Shown: positions 23,595 to 32,962, counted from the first letter of the stretch. The stretch: 34,712 nt of DNA from an uncultured Streptococcus sp. (GCA_902461025.1 CABPWC010000007.1:1-34712), one strand, 5' to 3'. Notes: a model not told the origin generated them from the letters alone. Numbers and translations are program-made.

Positions 23595-23618
23595 TTCGAA
23601 AGAATCAAAGCATTTTTT
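23584..23618. terminator. Bidirectional terminator between the immunity-like gene and the Na/Pi cotransporter
   Basis: A perfect 14-bp stem AAATGCTTTGATTC/GAATCAAAGCATTT with a GAAA tetraloop and TTT after it. It includes the stop codon of the upstream gene and lies just after the end of the convergent gene. Confidence 0.88.
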
Positions 23619-23622
23619 CGTT

Positions 23623-25254
23623 TTAAATTTGTTCTGCCAAAACCTTTTCAGCAAGGTTCATAGCGTGGTCTGATACACGAGTGTAATGTGAAATAATATC
23701 GATAAAGTTGACACCTGCTTGAGGAGAACATTCACCGTTATTTAGACGTTTGATGTGAGTCTTACGAAGGACACGTTCCATGTTGTTGATGTCTTCGTGT
23801 CGCTCGACAAGAGCTTGAGCTTTCTCGAGGTCGTTGTTTTCCACACTCTCAAGAGCATCTTTGACGAAATCACTAGTTTTAAGATAAATCTCTGCTAGTT
23901 CTTCTAAGGCAGCCTCAGAGAATTGAACATTCTTGCGTTGCAAGTAATCGTTAAGATTGAGCAGGGCTTCTGCGTGGTCTCCGATACGTTCCAAGTCTCG
24001 TGAAGAGTCAAGGATATTTGTTAAGACTTCACTCTCTTTTTGGCTCAAAGCTTCACCAGATAAACTAATGAGGTAACGAGTCAATTTTTCATCAATGGTA
24101 TTGATAGCTTCTTCCGTCTTATGTCCCTTTTCTGCAACTTTTTCATTAGAGTTGATGATATAGTCGTAAGAGAGATCAAAGGCTTTCGCAGCATAATTAC
24201 CCAAGTGTAGAAGTTCTTTTTTAGCATTTCCAAGAGCGATAGACGGAGCTTGTTTGATCAGTTGCTCATCAAGGTAAAGTGGCTCGTATTTGACAACTTC
24301 GTCTTCTCCAGGGATAAGTTTGGTTACCATGAAGGCAAGAGCTCCGATGAATGGAAACTGAATGATTGTATTGGTAATGTTAAAGGTTCCGTGGGCGAAG
24401 GCAATGGTCATTTCTGGAGCTAGATTTAAGAAACTCTCAAACCATTGGATTAAGCCTGTAAACGGAACGAGGAAGATAATACAGATAACAGTCCCGATAA
24501 CGTTAAAGGCCACATGGGCTGCCGCCACACGTTTGGCTGCAATATTAGCACCCAAGGAGGCGATAATAGCAGTGATGGTTGTTCCAATGTTATCTCCAAA
24601 GAGCACTGGTAGGGCTCCTTGAAGGTCAATCAGATTGCTAGCGTAGAGATTTTGTAGAATCCCGATGGTCGCTGAGGAGGCTTGAATCAGAAGGGTTAAA
24701 CCAGTTCCGACAAGAACACCCAATATTGGATTTTTACTAAGTTCTACCATGTAGTCTTTAAAGACTTGTAAATCCTTAAGGGGTTCCATAGCGCCACTCA
24801 TAAGATTGAGGGCAAAGAAGATACCACCGACACCAAAGACAATTCGTCCGATGTTATTGATGGTTCTATTTTTTGTGAAGAAGAGACAGACTGCTCCGAG
24901 AAAGAGCATAGGTAATGCGTAGTCTCCCAATTTAAAACCAATGATAAAGGATGTGACAGTTGTTCCAATATTGGCTCCCATAACAATCCCAATGGCCTGA
25001 CGTAAAGTCAATAGTCCAGCGCTAACCAGACCAACTGTAATAACCGTAACACCTGAACTCGATTGAATCAGGGCAGTCATCCCAATTCCAACTAAAATTC
25101 CAAAGAAAGGATTGCTAGTATATTTGTCAATGTAAAATCGAAGACGATCTCCAGCTGCTTGTTGCAAACCGTCCCCCATGGTTTTGATACTATATAAGAA
25201 TAGTCCCAGGCCACCTAAAAAGTGAAATGCAATTTCTTGCCAATTAATGGACAT
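23623..25254 (-). CDS. Na+/phosphate cotransporter family protein with C-terminal PhoU domain
   Basis: 543 residues. The N-terminal 310 residues form the inverted-repeat PNaS (NptA/SLC34-like) membrane domain, with the two signature QSSS/QASS motifs at Gln64 (LIQSSSGVT) and Gln191 (LIQASSATIG) and the GxNIGTT motifs at about 95 and 220. Residues about 350-540 form a PhoU-like helical domain in the cytoplasm. It probably imports phosphate with sodium; the PhoU part may regulate this. In pneumococcus a gene of this kind lies near endoD and pgk, as here. TGGAGGGAAAAT-type ribosome-binding sequence (minus strand) precedes the ATG. Confidence 0.88.
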   Translation of the reverse strand: MSINWQEIAFHFLGGLGLFLYSIKTMGDGLQQAAGDRLRFYIDKYTSNPFFGILVGIGMTALIQSSSGVTVITVGLVSAGLLTLRQAIGIVMGANIGTTVTSFIIGFKLGDYALPMLFLGAVCLFFTKNRTINNIGRIVFGVGGIFFALNLMSGAMEPLKDLQVFKDYMVELSKNPILGVLVGTGLTLLIQASSATIGILQNLYASNLIDLQGALPVLFGDNIGTTITAIIASLGANIAAKRVAAAHVAFNVIGTVICIIFLVPFTGLIQWFESFLNLAPEMTIAFAHGTFNITNTIIQFPFIGALAFMVTKLIPGEDEVVKYEPLYLDEQLIKQAPSIALGNAKKELLHLGNYAAKAFDLSYDYIINSNEKVAEKGHKTEEAINTIDEKLTRYLISLSGEALSQKESEVLTNILDSSRDLERIGDHAEALLNLNDYLQRKNVQFSEAALEELAEIYLKTSDFVKDALESVENNDLEKAQALVERHEDINNMERVLRKTHIKRLNNGECSPQAGVNFIDIISHYTRVSDHAMNLAEKVLAEQI

Positions 25255-25298
25255 TTTATTTTCCCTCCGAAAACTAATCGCGGAATTTATCCCATTCT

Positions 25299-25327
25299 AT
25301 TTTAAAGGATTCTAAGCAATCTAACAA
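25299..25327 (-). promoter_or_regulatory. Promoter of the Na/Pi cotransporter gene
   Basis: On the minus strand TTGTTA (25322-25327), a 17-base spacer and TAAAAT (25299-25304), about 45 bases before the ATG. I see no clear Pho box. The 295-bp gap 25255-25549 holds only this promoter, the endoD promoter and the endoD cre site. Confidence 0.6.
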
Positions 25328-25434
25328 GTAGTAAACGCATTTTTTTAGAAAAATATCATTAAAAAGTAAAAAAACAATTGATTGTCTAATTTATATCATT
25401 TATTCACCCCTTTATAGATATTTTAGGATGACTG

Positions 25435-25462
25435 TTGACTCTACTTATAAATATCATAAAAT
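25435..25462 (+). promoter_or_regulatory. Promoter of the endoD gene
   Basis: TTGACT at 25435-25440, a 16-base spacer and TAAAAT at 25457-25462. Transcription would start near 25469, giving an ~80-base leader that contains the cre site. Confidence 0.65.
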
Positions 25463-25512
25463 AAAAATGAACAGTTCTGCTATTTTAAGGGCAGTTACTT
25501 TTTAAAATAAAA

Positions 25513-25526
25513 ATAAAGCGCTTACT
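25513..25526 (+). promoter_or_regulatory. cre (CcpA) operator in the endoD leader
   Basis: ATAAAGCGCTTACT; read on the minus strand, AGTAAGCGCTTTAT matches WGWAARCGYTWWMA at 13 of 14 positions. It lies 23 bases before the ATG and about 45 bases after the predicted transcription start, almost the same arrangement as in the GH95 gene. Confidence 0.8.
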
Positions 25527-25549
25527 TTTTGGAAGTGAAAGGAGAAAAA

Positions 25550-28500
25550 ATGAAGAATCCATTTTTTGAGAAACGTTGCCGCTATAGTATTCGAAAATTA
25601 TCAGTGGGTGCCTGCTCTTTGATGATTGGTTCGGTTTTATTTGCCAACCAAGCTCTAGCAGAAGAAGTTGCAATCCCAGCGAATGAAACAAGGACTACTG
25701 CTGTGGCTACAGAGCAAGCATCGCCTGCCCCATCAGAGCAAGCAACTACAGCTTCACCTGAGGTATTAAAGCAGTTGGAAGAGACAGAAAACAAGATTAG
25801 TGAACAACCTATTTCAGAAGAAAAACCAACCTTGGACCAATTGACTGCAGCTGATAAGGAAGCAACTAGCCCAGTTGTTGAGACTCCTAAGGTTGAAGAA
25901 GCACCTGCAACTACAGAAAATAAACCAGAAGAAAAAGCTACTGTCTCTGACGTTCCTAAGAAAGAAGAAAAAAGTCTTCGACCAAAAGAAATTAAGTTTG
26001 ACACATGGGAAGATTTGTTAAAATGGGAACCAGGTGCCCGTGAAGATGACGCTATTAACCGCGCCTCAGTAGACTTAGCAAAACGCTATCGTGGACATGT
26101 TGTTAATGAAAAATCTAATAAGGATGCCAAGGTTGAAGCCCTTGCTAACACTAACTCTAAGGCTAAAGACCATGCTTCTGTAGGTGGTGAAGAGTTTAAG
26201 GCCTATGCTTTTGACTACTGGCAATACTTGAATTCCATGGTCTTCTGGGAAGGGCTCGTTCCAACTCCAGACGTGATTGATGCTGGTCACCGTAATGGTG
26301 TCCCAGTATTAGGTACTCTATTCTTCAACTGGTCTAACAGTATTGCAGACCAAGAAAAATTCGCTGCAGCCCTTCAACAAGACGAAGACGGAACATTCCC
26401 TATCGCTCGCAAGTTGGTTGATTTGGCTAAATACTATGGATTTGATGGATATTTTATCAACCAAGAAACAACAGGAGATATCGTAACGCCTCTTGGTAAG
26501 AAAATGCGTGATTTCATGCTTTATACCAAGGAATATTCGGCTCAAGTCAATCATCCAGTGAAATATTCTTGGTATGATGCCATGACCTATGAATATGGTC
26601 GTTATCATGAAGATGGTTTGGGTGAATACAATTACCAATTCATGGAAAAAGAGGGAGACAAGGTTCCTGCGGATCACTTCTTTGCCAACTTTAACTGGAC
26701 CAAAGAGAAAAATGATTACTCTGTAACTATGGCAAAATGGCTTGGACGTAGTCAGTATGATGTTTTTGCAGGTTTGGAATTGCAACAAGGTGGTTCCTAC
26801 AAGACTAAAGTGAAATGGGATGCCCTTTTAGATGAAAATGGCAAACTTCGCTTGTCACTCGGTCTCTTTGCACCGGATACGATTACTAGTCTTGGGAAGA
26901 CAGGCGAAGATTATCACAAGAATGAAAATATCTTCTTCACAGGTTACCAAGGAGATCCAACTGGTCAAAAACCAGATGATAAAGACTGGTACGGGATTGC
27001 CAACCTCGTAGCTGACCGTACACCAGCAGTAGGCCGTAGCTTCACAACATCCTTTAACACAGGACATGGTAAAAAATGGTTTGTAGACGGCAAAGTTTCC
27101 AAGGATTCTGAATGGAACTATCGTTCTGTATCAGGTATCTTGCCTACATGGCGCTGGTGGCAGACATCATCAGCCACTAAACTTCAAGCTGACTATGACT
27201 TTGAAGATGCTTACAATGGTGGAAATTCACTCAAATTTGCAGGAGATTTAGCTGAAAATACCAACCAAGATGTTCGTCTCTACTCTACAAAACTAGAAGT
27301 AACAGATAAAACGAAACTCCGTGTCGCCCATAAAGGTGGTAAGGGAAGCAAGGTCTATGTAGAGTTTGCGACTCAGAAAAACTATACCTATGGTGGCGAG
27401 AATGCTCGTAAAGAATTGACTCTATCTGACGATTGGACAAAAGATGAATTTGACTTGAGTGCTTTAGCTGGTCAGACCATTTACGGTATCAAACTCACGT
27501 TTGAAAATACTGCTGCTGTTAAGGGTTATCAATTTAACTTGGGAGAGTTGACTGTGACAGATAATCAAGAGGCTCCTCAAGCACCAACAGCTCTAACCGT
27601 AGCCAAGAAATCTCTTAAAAATGCTCAAGAAGCAGAAGCTATTGTCCAATTTACTGGCAATAAAGACGCTGATTTCTATGAAGTCTATGAAAAGGATGGC
27701 GATACTTGGCGCCTATTGACAGGCTCGTCTGCCACTACGATTTACCTACCAAAAGTTAGCCGTTCAGCTAGTGCAACTGGTACTAGTCAAGAGTTGAAGG
27801 TTGTCGCTGTTGGGAAGAACGGTCTTCGTTCTGAAGCAGCAACTACAAACTTTGAGTGGGGAATGACTGTCCAAGACACAAGTCTTCCAAGACCATTAGC
27901 AGAAAATATTGTTCCAGGAGCGACTGTTATCGGAAGTACCTTCCCAGACACAGAAGGTGGCGAAGGTATCGAAGGTATGTTGAATGGAACTATCACTAGC
28001 TTATCTGATAAATGGTCTTCTGCTCAGTTGAGTGGTAGCGTTGATATCCGTTTGACACAACCACGCCGTGTCGTTAGATGGGTCATGGACCATGCTGGTG
28101 CGGGTGGAGAATCTGTCAACGATGGTTTGATGAATACTAAGGATTTTGACCTCTACTATAAGGATGAAGCTGGAGAATGGAAACTAGCCAAGGCTGTTCG
28201 TGGCAATAGAGCCCATGTTTCAGATATTACCCTTGATAGCCCAATTACAGCGCAAGACTGGCGTTTGCACGTTATTACATCTGACAATGGAACACCATGG
28301 AAAGCTATTCGTATCTACAACTGGAAGATGTATGAAACTCTTGATACGGAGAGCCAAAACATTCCAATGGCTAAAGTTGCAGCGCGTGTTCTGACAGACA
28401 ATAAGATTCAACTTGGATTCTCAGAAGTTCCTGCTGGAGCAACCATTACAGTCTATGACAAGGCAGATTCACAAACTCCAATCGCTACCTTAAATACGGT

Positions 28501-30286
28501 AGTTGGAGGAGATTTGGCAACAGAACCATTGAGCTTTGAAAAACGTCCAAGCCTTCTTTACTATCGTACACAATTGCCAGGAAAAGAAATCAGTAATACT
28601 CTTGCTGTGACGATTCCTCAGGATGAGAGAAAGATTAAAGCTGTCAGTCTAGAAGTAGCACCTAAAAAGACAACTTACCAAGATGGCGAGGAATTGAATC
28701 TCAAAGGTGGTCTTCTCCGTGTCAAATATGAGGGAGAAGAAGCAGATGAAGTCATCAACCTCAGTCATGCAGGTGTAGTTGTTAACGGCTATGATGCTCA
28801 CCATCATGGTGAACAAGAGTTAACAGTAACCTATCTTGGTCTTCCAGTTGCAGGAAGCTTCAAGGTTCAAGTGACTGGTGAAGAAGCTGGTCCAAAAGAA
28901 GTCGCAGCCCTGTATATTAGTAAACAACCGAAGATTGATTACTTTGTAGGCGATGCTCTTGATTTATCAGAAGGACGCTTCAAGGTCTTGTATGATGATG
29001 AAACTGAGACAGAACATAGCTTTACAGACCAAGGAGTCGAAATTACAGGCTATGATCCTCAAAAGACAGGCCGTCAAAAACTTGAGTTGCACTATCAAGG
29101 ACAAACTGTCGAATTTGATGTTCTAGTATCACCTAAGGCAGCCATTAACGACGAATATCTGAAACAAGAAATCACATCTGCTCAAGGACGCAAAGAAACA
29201 TTAGCTTATACATTTGCGGATGCAGCAAAACAAGCAGCTCTTGTTGAGAAGCTTGATGCAGCAAAAGCCATCTTAGAAAACCATGATGCTAGTCAAGAAG
29301 CAGTCAACCAAGCCTTGAATGACTTGAAACAAGCTGGTGCAGACTTGGATGGAAATCAACGTTATCAAGCTGCTAGAGAAGAATTGGAAAGCTTACTCGA
29401 ATCCGTTCTTGAAAAAGATCCTCAATCTAAGTTGATTGCACAAGCTGAAGCTTTGTTATCTTCACAAACGCCAACTCCAGCAGCTTTTGCGGACATGAAA
29501 GAAAAGCTGAATAAGAAACTAGCTCCTGCAGAAGAAAGTCACCATGTGGGAAGCTTAGAAGAAGGGGAATCTGCTCCAACAGTTGAAGCTCTACCTGAGT
29601 TAGTGATTGAAACAGAAACCCAAGCCTTCGAACGTCAAGAACGTCCGTCAGGAGACCTCTTGTTAGGTGAACGCCGTGTGGTTCAAGCTGGTGAGGATGG
29701 GCAAGTCCGTCGCTTGATTGAAGTGGATGCTAAAGGCAACCGTACGCTTCTTCAGACAGAAGTAGTCAAGGAAGCAGTTGCAGAGATTACTGAAGTTGGT
29801 AGCAAAGTAGAAAGCCGAGTTCAACCGCTAGACGGCGTCAAAGATTTGACCATCAGCAATCCAGCATTGGTTGTTGAGGAAGAAAAGCTTGCATACGGCC
29901 ATGAAGAACGAGTAAATCCTAGCCTCCAGGCAGGAGAACGTCGGATTGTTCAAGAAGGAGTTGAAGGACTTCGTAGAAATCTGGTAGAGGTTGATACTGA
30001 AGGAAACCGTAGTCTTAAGGGAACAGAGCTTGTCAAAGAAACTGTAACTGAGATTGTGGAGATTGGTCCAAAAGTTGATGGCCAAGATGACAAACCTCTT
30101 GCACCTGCTCCAGTAGCACAAGTAGCTAAGCAGGAACCAGCAAAAGCAGAAGCACAAATTGAAAAACCTGAAGGAAAACAACTTCCAAGTACTGGTGAAG
30201 GAGTAGATGCAAATCTTCTTGCTCTTGGCTTGGTCGGAGTTCTAGGTGGTTTTGGACTACTCGCTCAAAAGAAAAAAGAAGAGTAA
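25550..30286 (+). CDS. endoD: Cell-wall-anchored endo-beta-N-acetylglucosaminidase, EndoD type (GH85)
   Basis: 1578 residues. Order: YSIRK signal (YSIRKLSVG at 12-20, cleavage after about ALA 37); Glu/Pro/Thr-rich linker to about 145; GH85 catalytic region about 150-680 with the NxE pair Asn304 and Glu306 in GYFINQETTG; a Fn3-like segment about 690-770; a discoidin-like carbohydrate-binding domain about 780-935; two Ig-like domains opening KAVSLEV and VAALYIS (about 1025-1205); a FIVAR-type helical region (about 1205-1270); two G5-type repeats (about 1355-1425 and 1440-1510); LPSTG at 1545-1549 with membrane tail and KKKEE. It cuts between the two core GlcNAc residues of N-glycans, normally after exoglycosidases trim the antennae. 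ATG 25550 follows AAAGGAG; the TTG frame extension to 25529 is not used. It lies beside pgk as in pneumococcus. Confidence 0.94.
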   Translation: MKNPFFEKRCRYSIRKLSVGACSLMIGSVLFANQALAEEVAIPANETRTTAVATEQASPAPSEQATTASPEVLKQLEETENKISEQPISEEKPTLDQLTAADKEATSPVVETPKVEEAPATTENKPEEKATVSDVPKKEEKSLRPKEIKFDTWEDLLKWEPGAREDDAINRASVDLAKRYRGHVVNEKSNKDAKVEALANTNSKAKDHASVGGEEFKAYAFDYWQYLNSMVFWEGLVPTPDVIDAGHRNGVPVLGTLFFNWSNSIADQEKFAAALQQDEDGTFPIARKLVDLAKYYGFDGYFINQETTGDIVTPLGKKMRDFMLYTKEYSAQVNHPVKYSWYDAMTYEYGRYHEDGLGEYNYQFMEKEGDKVPADHFFANFNWTKEKNDYSVTMAKWLGRSQYDVFAGLELQQGGSYKTKVKWDALLDENGKLRLSLGLFAPDTITSLGKTGEDYHKNENIFFTGYQGDPTGQKPDDKDWYGIANLVADRTPAVGRSFTTSFNTGHGKKWFVDGKVSKDSEWNYRSVSGILPTWRWWQTSSATKLQADYDFEDAYNGGNSLKFAGDLAENTNQDVRLYSTKLEVTDKTKLRVAHKGGKGSKVYVEFATQKNYTYGGENARKELTLSDDWTKDEFDLSALAGQTIYGIKLTFENTAAVKGYQFNLGELTVTDNQEAPQAPTALTVAKKSLKNAQEAEAIVQFTGNKDADFYEVYEKDGDTWRLLTGSSATTIYLPKVSRSASATGTSQELKVVAVGKNGLRSEAATTNFEWGMTVQDTSLPRPLAENIVPGATVIGSTFPDTEGGEGIEGMLNGTITSLSDKWSSAQLSGSVDIRLTQPRRVVRWVMDHAGAGGESVNDGLMNTKDFDLYYKDEAGEWKLAKAVRGNRAHVSDITLDSPITAQDWRLHVITSDNGTPWKAIRIYNWKMYETLDTESQNIPMAKVAARVLTDNKIQLGFSEVPAGATITVYDKADSQTPIATLNTVVGGDLATEPLSFEKRPSLLYYRTQLPGKEISNTLAVTIPQDERKIKAVSLEVAPKKTTYQDGEELNLKGGLLRVKYEGEEADEVINLSHAGVVVNGYDAHHHGEQELTVTYLGLPVAGSFKVQVTGEEAGPKEVAALYISKQPKIDYFVGDALDLSEGRFKVLYDDETETEHSFTDQGVEITGYDPQKTGRQKLELHYQGQTVEFDVLVSPKAAINDEYLKQEITSAQGRKETLAYTFADAAKQAALVEKLDAAKAILENHDASQEAVNQALNDLKQAGADLDGNQRYQAAREELESLLESVLEKDPQSKLIAQAEALLSSQTPTPAAFADMKEKLNKKLAPAEESHHVGSLEEGESAPTVEALPELVIETETQAFERQERPSGDLLLGERRVVQAGEDGQVRRLIEVDAKGNRTLLQTEVVKEAVAEITEVGSKVESRVQPLDGVKDLTISNPALVVEEEKLAYGHEERVNPSLQAGERRIVQEGVEGLRRNLVEVDTEGNRSLKGTELVKETVTEIVEIGPKVDGQDDKPLAPAPVAQVAKQEPAKAEAQIEKPEGKQLPSTGEGVDANLLALGLVGVLGGFGLLAQKKKEE

Positions 30287-30323
30287 GCTAGATAATGTAT
30301 CTATAATCGATACCATACAATAA

Positions 30324-30360
30324 AAAAAAGATTTGACTTTTACTGGTCAAATCTTTTTTA
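30324..30360 (+). terminator. Terminator of endoD
   Basis: AAAAAAGATTTGAC pairs with GTCAAATCTTTTTT over 14 bases around an eight-base loop; the stem supplies A and T tracts on both strands. It begins 37 bases after the stop. Confidence 0.88.
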
Positions 30361-30478
30361 GACTGGATAAGGAGAAAAAATAGAACTCCCAGCCCATGCT
30401 TTAAGAGTTATCCTTGTTTATTAAAGACTTCTTTCAGGATAAAAGTGTAAGGTTTTGCTATCTCTTTTATTGATTTTG

Positions 30479-30487
30479 TGATATAAT
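30479..30487 (+). promoter_or_regulatory. Extended -10 promoter of pgk
   Basis: TGA then TATAAT at 30482-30487. No -35 hexamer at the usual distance. The AAGAAGGAG ribosome-binding site follows, giving a leader of about 25 bases. Confidence 0.7.
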
Positions 30488-30519
30488 TAACACATAAAAA
30501 AAAGAAGGAGTCATATCTA

Positions 30520-31719
30520 ATGGCAAAATTGACTGTTAAAGACGTTGACTTGAAAGGGAAAAAAGTTCTCGTTCGTGTTGACTTCAACGTACCTGTAAAA
30601 GATGGCGTGATTACTAACGACAACCGTATCACTGCAGCTCTTCCAACTATCAAGTACATCCTTGAACAAGGTGGACGTGCAATCCTCTTCTCTCACCTTG
30701 GACGTGTAAAAGAAGAAGCAGATAAAGAAGGTAAATCACTTGCTCCTGTAGCTGCTGACTTGGCTGCTAAATTGGGTCAAGAAGTTACATTCCTTCCAGG
30801 TGTTACTCGTGGTGCTGAATTGGAAGCAGCGATTAACGCTCTTGAAGATGGACAAGTTCTCTTGGTTGAAAACACTCGTTTTGAAGATGTTGACGGCAAG
30901 AAAGAATCTAAAAACGATCCTGAACTTGGTAAATACTGGGCATCACTTGGAGATGGTATCTTCGTAAACGATGCATTCGGTACAGCTCACCGTGCACACG
31001 CATCTAACGTTGGTATCTCAGCAAACGTTGAAAAAGCAGTTGCTGGATTCCTTCTTGAAAACGAAATTGCCTACATCCAAGAAGCAGTTGAAGCTCCAGA
31101 ACGTCCATTCGTGGCTATCCTTGGTGGTTCAAAAGTTTCAGACAAGATCGGTGTTATCGAAAACTTGCTTGAAAAAGCTGATAAAGTTCTTATCGGTGGT
31201 GGGATGACTTACACATTCTACAAAGCTCAAGGTATCGAAATCGGTAACTCACTTGTAGAAGAAGACAAATTGGATGTTGCGAAAGCTCTTCTTGAAAAAG
31301 CAAACGGTAAATTGATCTTGCCAGTTGACTCAAAAGAAGCAAACGCATTTGCTGACTACACTGAAGTGAAAGACACTGAAGGTGAAGCAGTAGACCCAGG
31401 TTTCCTTGGTTTGGATATCGGTCCTAAATCAATTGCTGAATTCGATAAAGCCTTGACTGGTGCGAAAACAGTTGTATGGAACGGACCTATGGGTGTATTT
31501 GAAAACCCTGACTTCCAAGCTGGTACAATCGGTGTGATGGACGCTATCGTGAAACAACCAGGCGTTAAATCAATCATCGGTGGTGGTGACTCAGCTGCCG
31601 CAGCGATCAATCTTGGACGTGCAGACAAATTCTCATGGATCTCTACTGGTGGTGGTGCTTCTATGGAACTCCTTGAAGGTAAAGAACTTCCAGGACTTGC
31701 AGCTTTGACTGAAAAATAA
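30520..31719 (+). CDS. pgk: Phosphoglycerate kinase
   Basis: 399 residues, the usual length. It makes ATP from 1,3-bisphosphoglycerate in glycolysis. Recognisable are the substrate-binding VRVDFNVP near residue 18-25, the hinge/substrate region with HLGR, the LGGSKVSDKIGVIENLL stretch (about 200-220), and the nucleotide-binding GGGDSAAA near 350. Codon use is strongly biased towards highly expressed streptococcal codons (GAA, AAA, GGT, CTT), unlike the folate genes that follow. Single-gene unit ended by the repeat. Confidence 0.97.
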   Translation: MAKLTVKDVDLKGKKVLVRVDFNVPVKDGVITNDNRITAALPTIKYILEQGGRAILFSHLGRVKEEADKEGKSLAPVAADLAAKLGQEVTFLPGVTRGAELEAAINALEDGQVLLVENTRFEDVDGKKESKNDPELGKYWASLGDGIFVNDAFGTAHRAHASNVGISANVEKAVAGFLLENEIAYIQEAVEAPERPFVAILGGSKVSDKIGVIENLLEKADKVLIGGGMTYTFYKAQGIEIGNSLVEEDKLDVAKALLEKANGKLILPVDSKEANAFADYTEVKDTEGEAVDPGFLGLDIGPKSIAEFDKALTGAKTVVWNGPMGVFENPDFQAGTIGVMDAIVKQPGVKSIIGGGDSAAAAINLGRADKFSWISTGGGASMELLEGKELPGLAALTEK

Positions 31720-31727
31720 GAATATAA

Positions 31728-31917
31728 AAAAGGAGGCTGGGACAAAAGTCCTAGCCTCTCAATTGTCTTTGGATTGTCGAGCAAGACGCAGTGGTTGAGT
31801 GGGCTCTACTACGCTGATTTCATCAGCTTTTACAGCCCTACTCAACTGTGCGGAGGTGGGACGACGAAATCGAATTCTAACGAATTACCGATTTCTGTCC
31901 CACTCTCTTTTTTTCGC
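31728..31917 (+). repeat. Interspersed hairpin repeat, copy 3 (uninterrupted)
   Basis: The complete form. Left hairpin GAGGCTGGGAC/GTCCTAGCCTC with an AAAA loop, about 95 bases of weakly structured centre, and right hairpin GTGGGACGACGAAATCG/CGATTTCTGTCCCAC with an inner AATTC/GAATT pairing, followed by TCTCTTTTTTT. It begins nine bases after the pgk stop and is the only terminator candidate for pgk. Confidence 0.9.
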
Positions 31918-31948
31918 TCTTGTAAAGTTTGAGAGTAGCGAGGGATAA

Positions 31949-31978
31949 TTGGACAGAATCCAAAAAAAACAGTAAAAT
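31949..31978 (+). promoter_or_regulatory. Putative promoter of the folate operon
   Basis: TTGGAC at 31949-31954, 18-base spacer, TAAAAT at 31973-31978, about 39 bases before the preferred folP start. Confidence 0.55.
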
Positions 31979-32016
31979 AGAGGAATACCAATCTAAATGA
32001 AATTTGAGTGATAATC

Positions 32017-32961
32017 GTGGAAAAAAGAGACAATCTTACAAAAACAGCTATTTGCGGTATTATTAATATCACCCCAGATTCTTTTTCTGACGGGGGTCAA
32101 TTTTTTGCTATTGAAGAAGCTTTAAAACAAGCTCGAAAATTGATTGCTGAAGGTGCCACTATTTTAGATATCGGTGGAGAATCTACTCGACCTGGAAGTA
32201 GCTATGTTGAGATTGAAGAGGAAATCCAACGTGTCGTCCCAGTCATTGAGGCTATCCGTCAAGAAAGTGATGTTCTGATTTCGGTAGACTCTTGGAAAAG
32301 TCAAGTTGCAGAAGCAGCTCTAAAGGCCGGGGCCCATATAGTCAATGACATTACAGGTCTTATGGGGGATGAGAAGATGGCGGAAGTGGTTGCCAAAGCT
32401 GGAGCTCAGGTAGTCATCATGTTTAATCCAGTCATGGCACGCCCTCAGCACCCTAGTTCACTTATCTTCCCTCATTTTGGCTTTGGTGCGCCTTTTACAA
32501 AGGAAGACTTAGATGAGTTTGAAAAACTACCAGTAGAAGAATTGATGACAGCTTTCTTTGACCGTGCTCTAGTAAGAGCGGAAAAAGCAGGAATTTCGAA
32601 AGAAAAGATCATGCTAGATCCTGGGATTGGCTTTGGCTTGACCAAAAAGGAAAATCTCATACTTCTACGTGACCTTGATAAATTACACGAGATGGGCTAT
32701 CCTATCTTTTTAGGAGTCTCTCGCAAGCGCTTTGTCATCAATATTCTGGAAGAAAATGGTTTTGAAGTCAATCCGGAAACTGAAGAAGGCTTCCGCAATC
32801 GTGATACTGCTTCAGCTCATGTGACTAGTATCGCTGCTAGACAGGGTGTAGAAGTTGTGCGCGTGCACGATGTAGCCAGCCACAAGATGGCAGTTGAAAT
32901 CGCGTCTGCTATCCGTCTGGCAGATGATGCGGAAAATTTAAACTTGAAACAGTATAAATAA
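32017..32961 (+). CDS. folP: Dihydropteroate synthase
   Basis: 314 residues from GTG 32017, which has GAG about nine bases upstream; GTG 32008 is in frame but has no site. It condenses p-aminobenzoate with the pterin pyrophosphate, the step blocked by sulfonamides. The two pterin-binding signatures are present: ICGIINITPDSFSDGG near the start and DIGGESTRPGSSYVEI about 50 residues in. Further family blocks are VNDITG, DPGIGFGLTKKENL and GVSRKRF. The RPGSSYVEIEEE loop has the plain wild-type form, without the small duplications that cause sulfonamide resistance in pneumococci. It is followed after one base by folC. The pneumococcal name is sulA. Confidence 0.93.
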   Translation: MEKRDNLTKTAICGIINITPDSFSDGGQFFAIEEALKQARKLIAEGATILDIGGESTRPGSSYVEIEEEIQRVVPVIEAIRQESDVLISVDSWKSQVAEAALKAGAHIVNDITGLMGDEKMAEVVAKAGAQVVIMFNPVMARPQHPSSLIFPHFGFGAPFTKEDLDEFEKLPVEELMTAFFDRALVRAEKAGISKEKIMLDPGIGFGLTKKENLILLRDLDKLHEMGYPIFLGVSRKRFVINILEENGFEVNPETEEGFRNRDTASAHVTSIAARQGVEVVRVHDVASHKMAVEIASAIRLADDAENLNLKQYK

Positions 32962-32962
32962 G

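Noticed and set aside
25529..25549. Upstream TTG start extending the endoD product by seven residues.
   Set aside because: It would place the AAAGGAG ribosome-binding site inside the coding region; ATG 25550 has correct spacing and gives a typical YSIRK signal peptide.
32170..32230. Possible sulfonamide-resistance change in folP.
   Set aside because: The RPGSSYVEIEEE loop shows no duplicated residues; it looks like the sensitive form, though other substitutions cannot be judged by eye.
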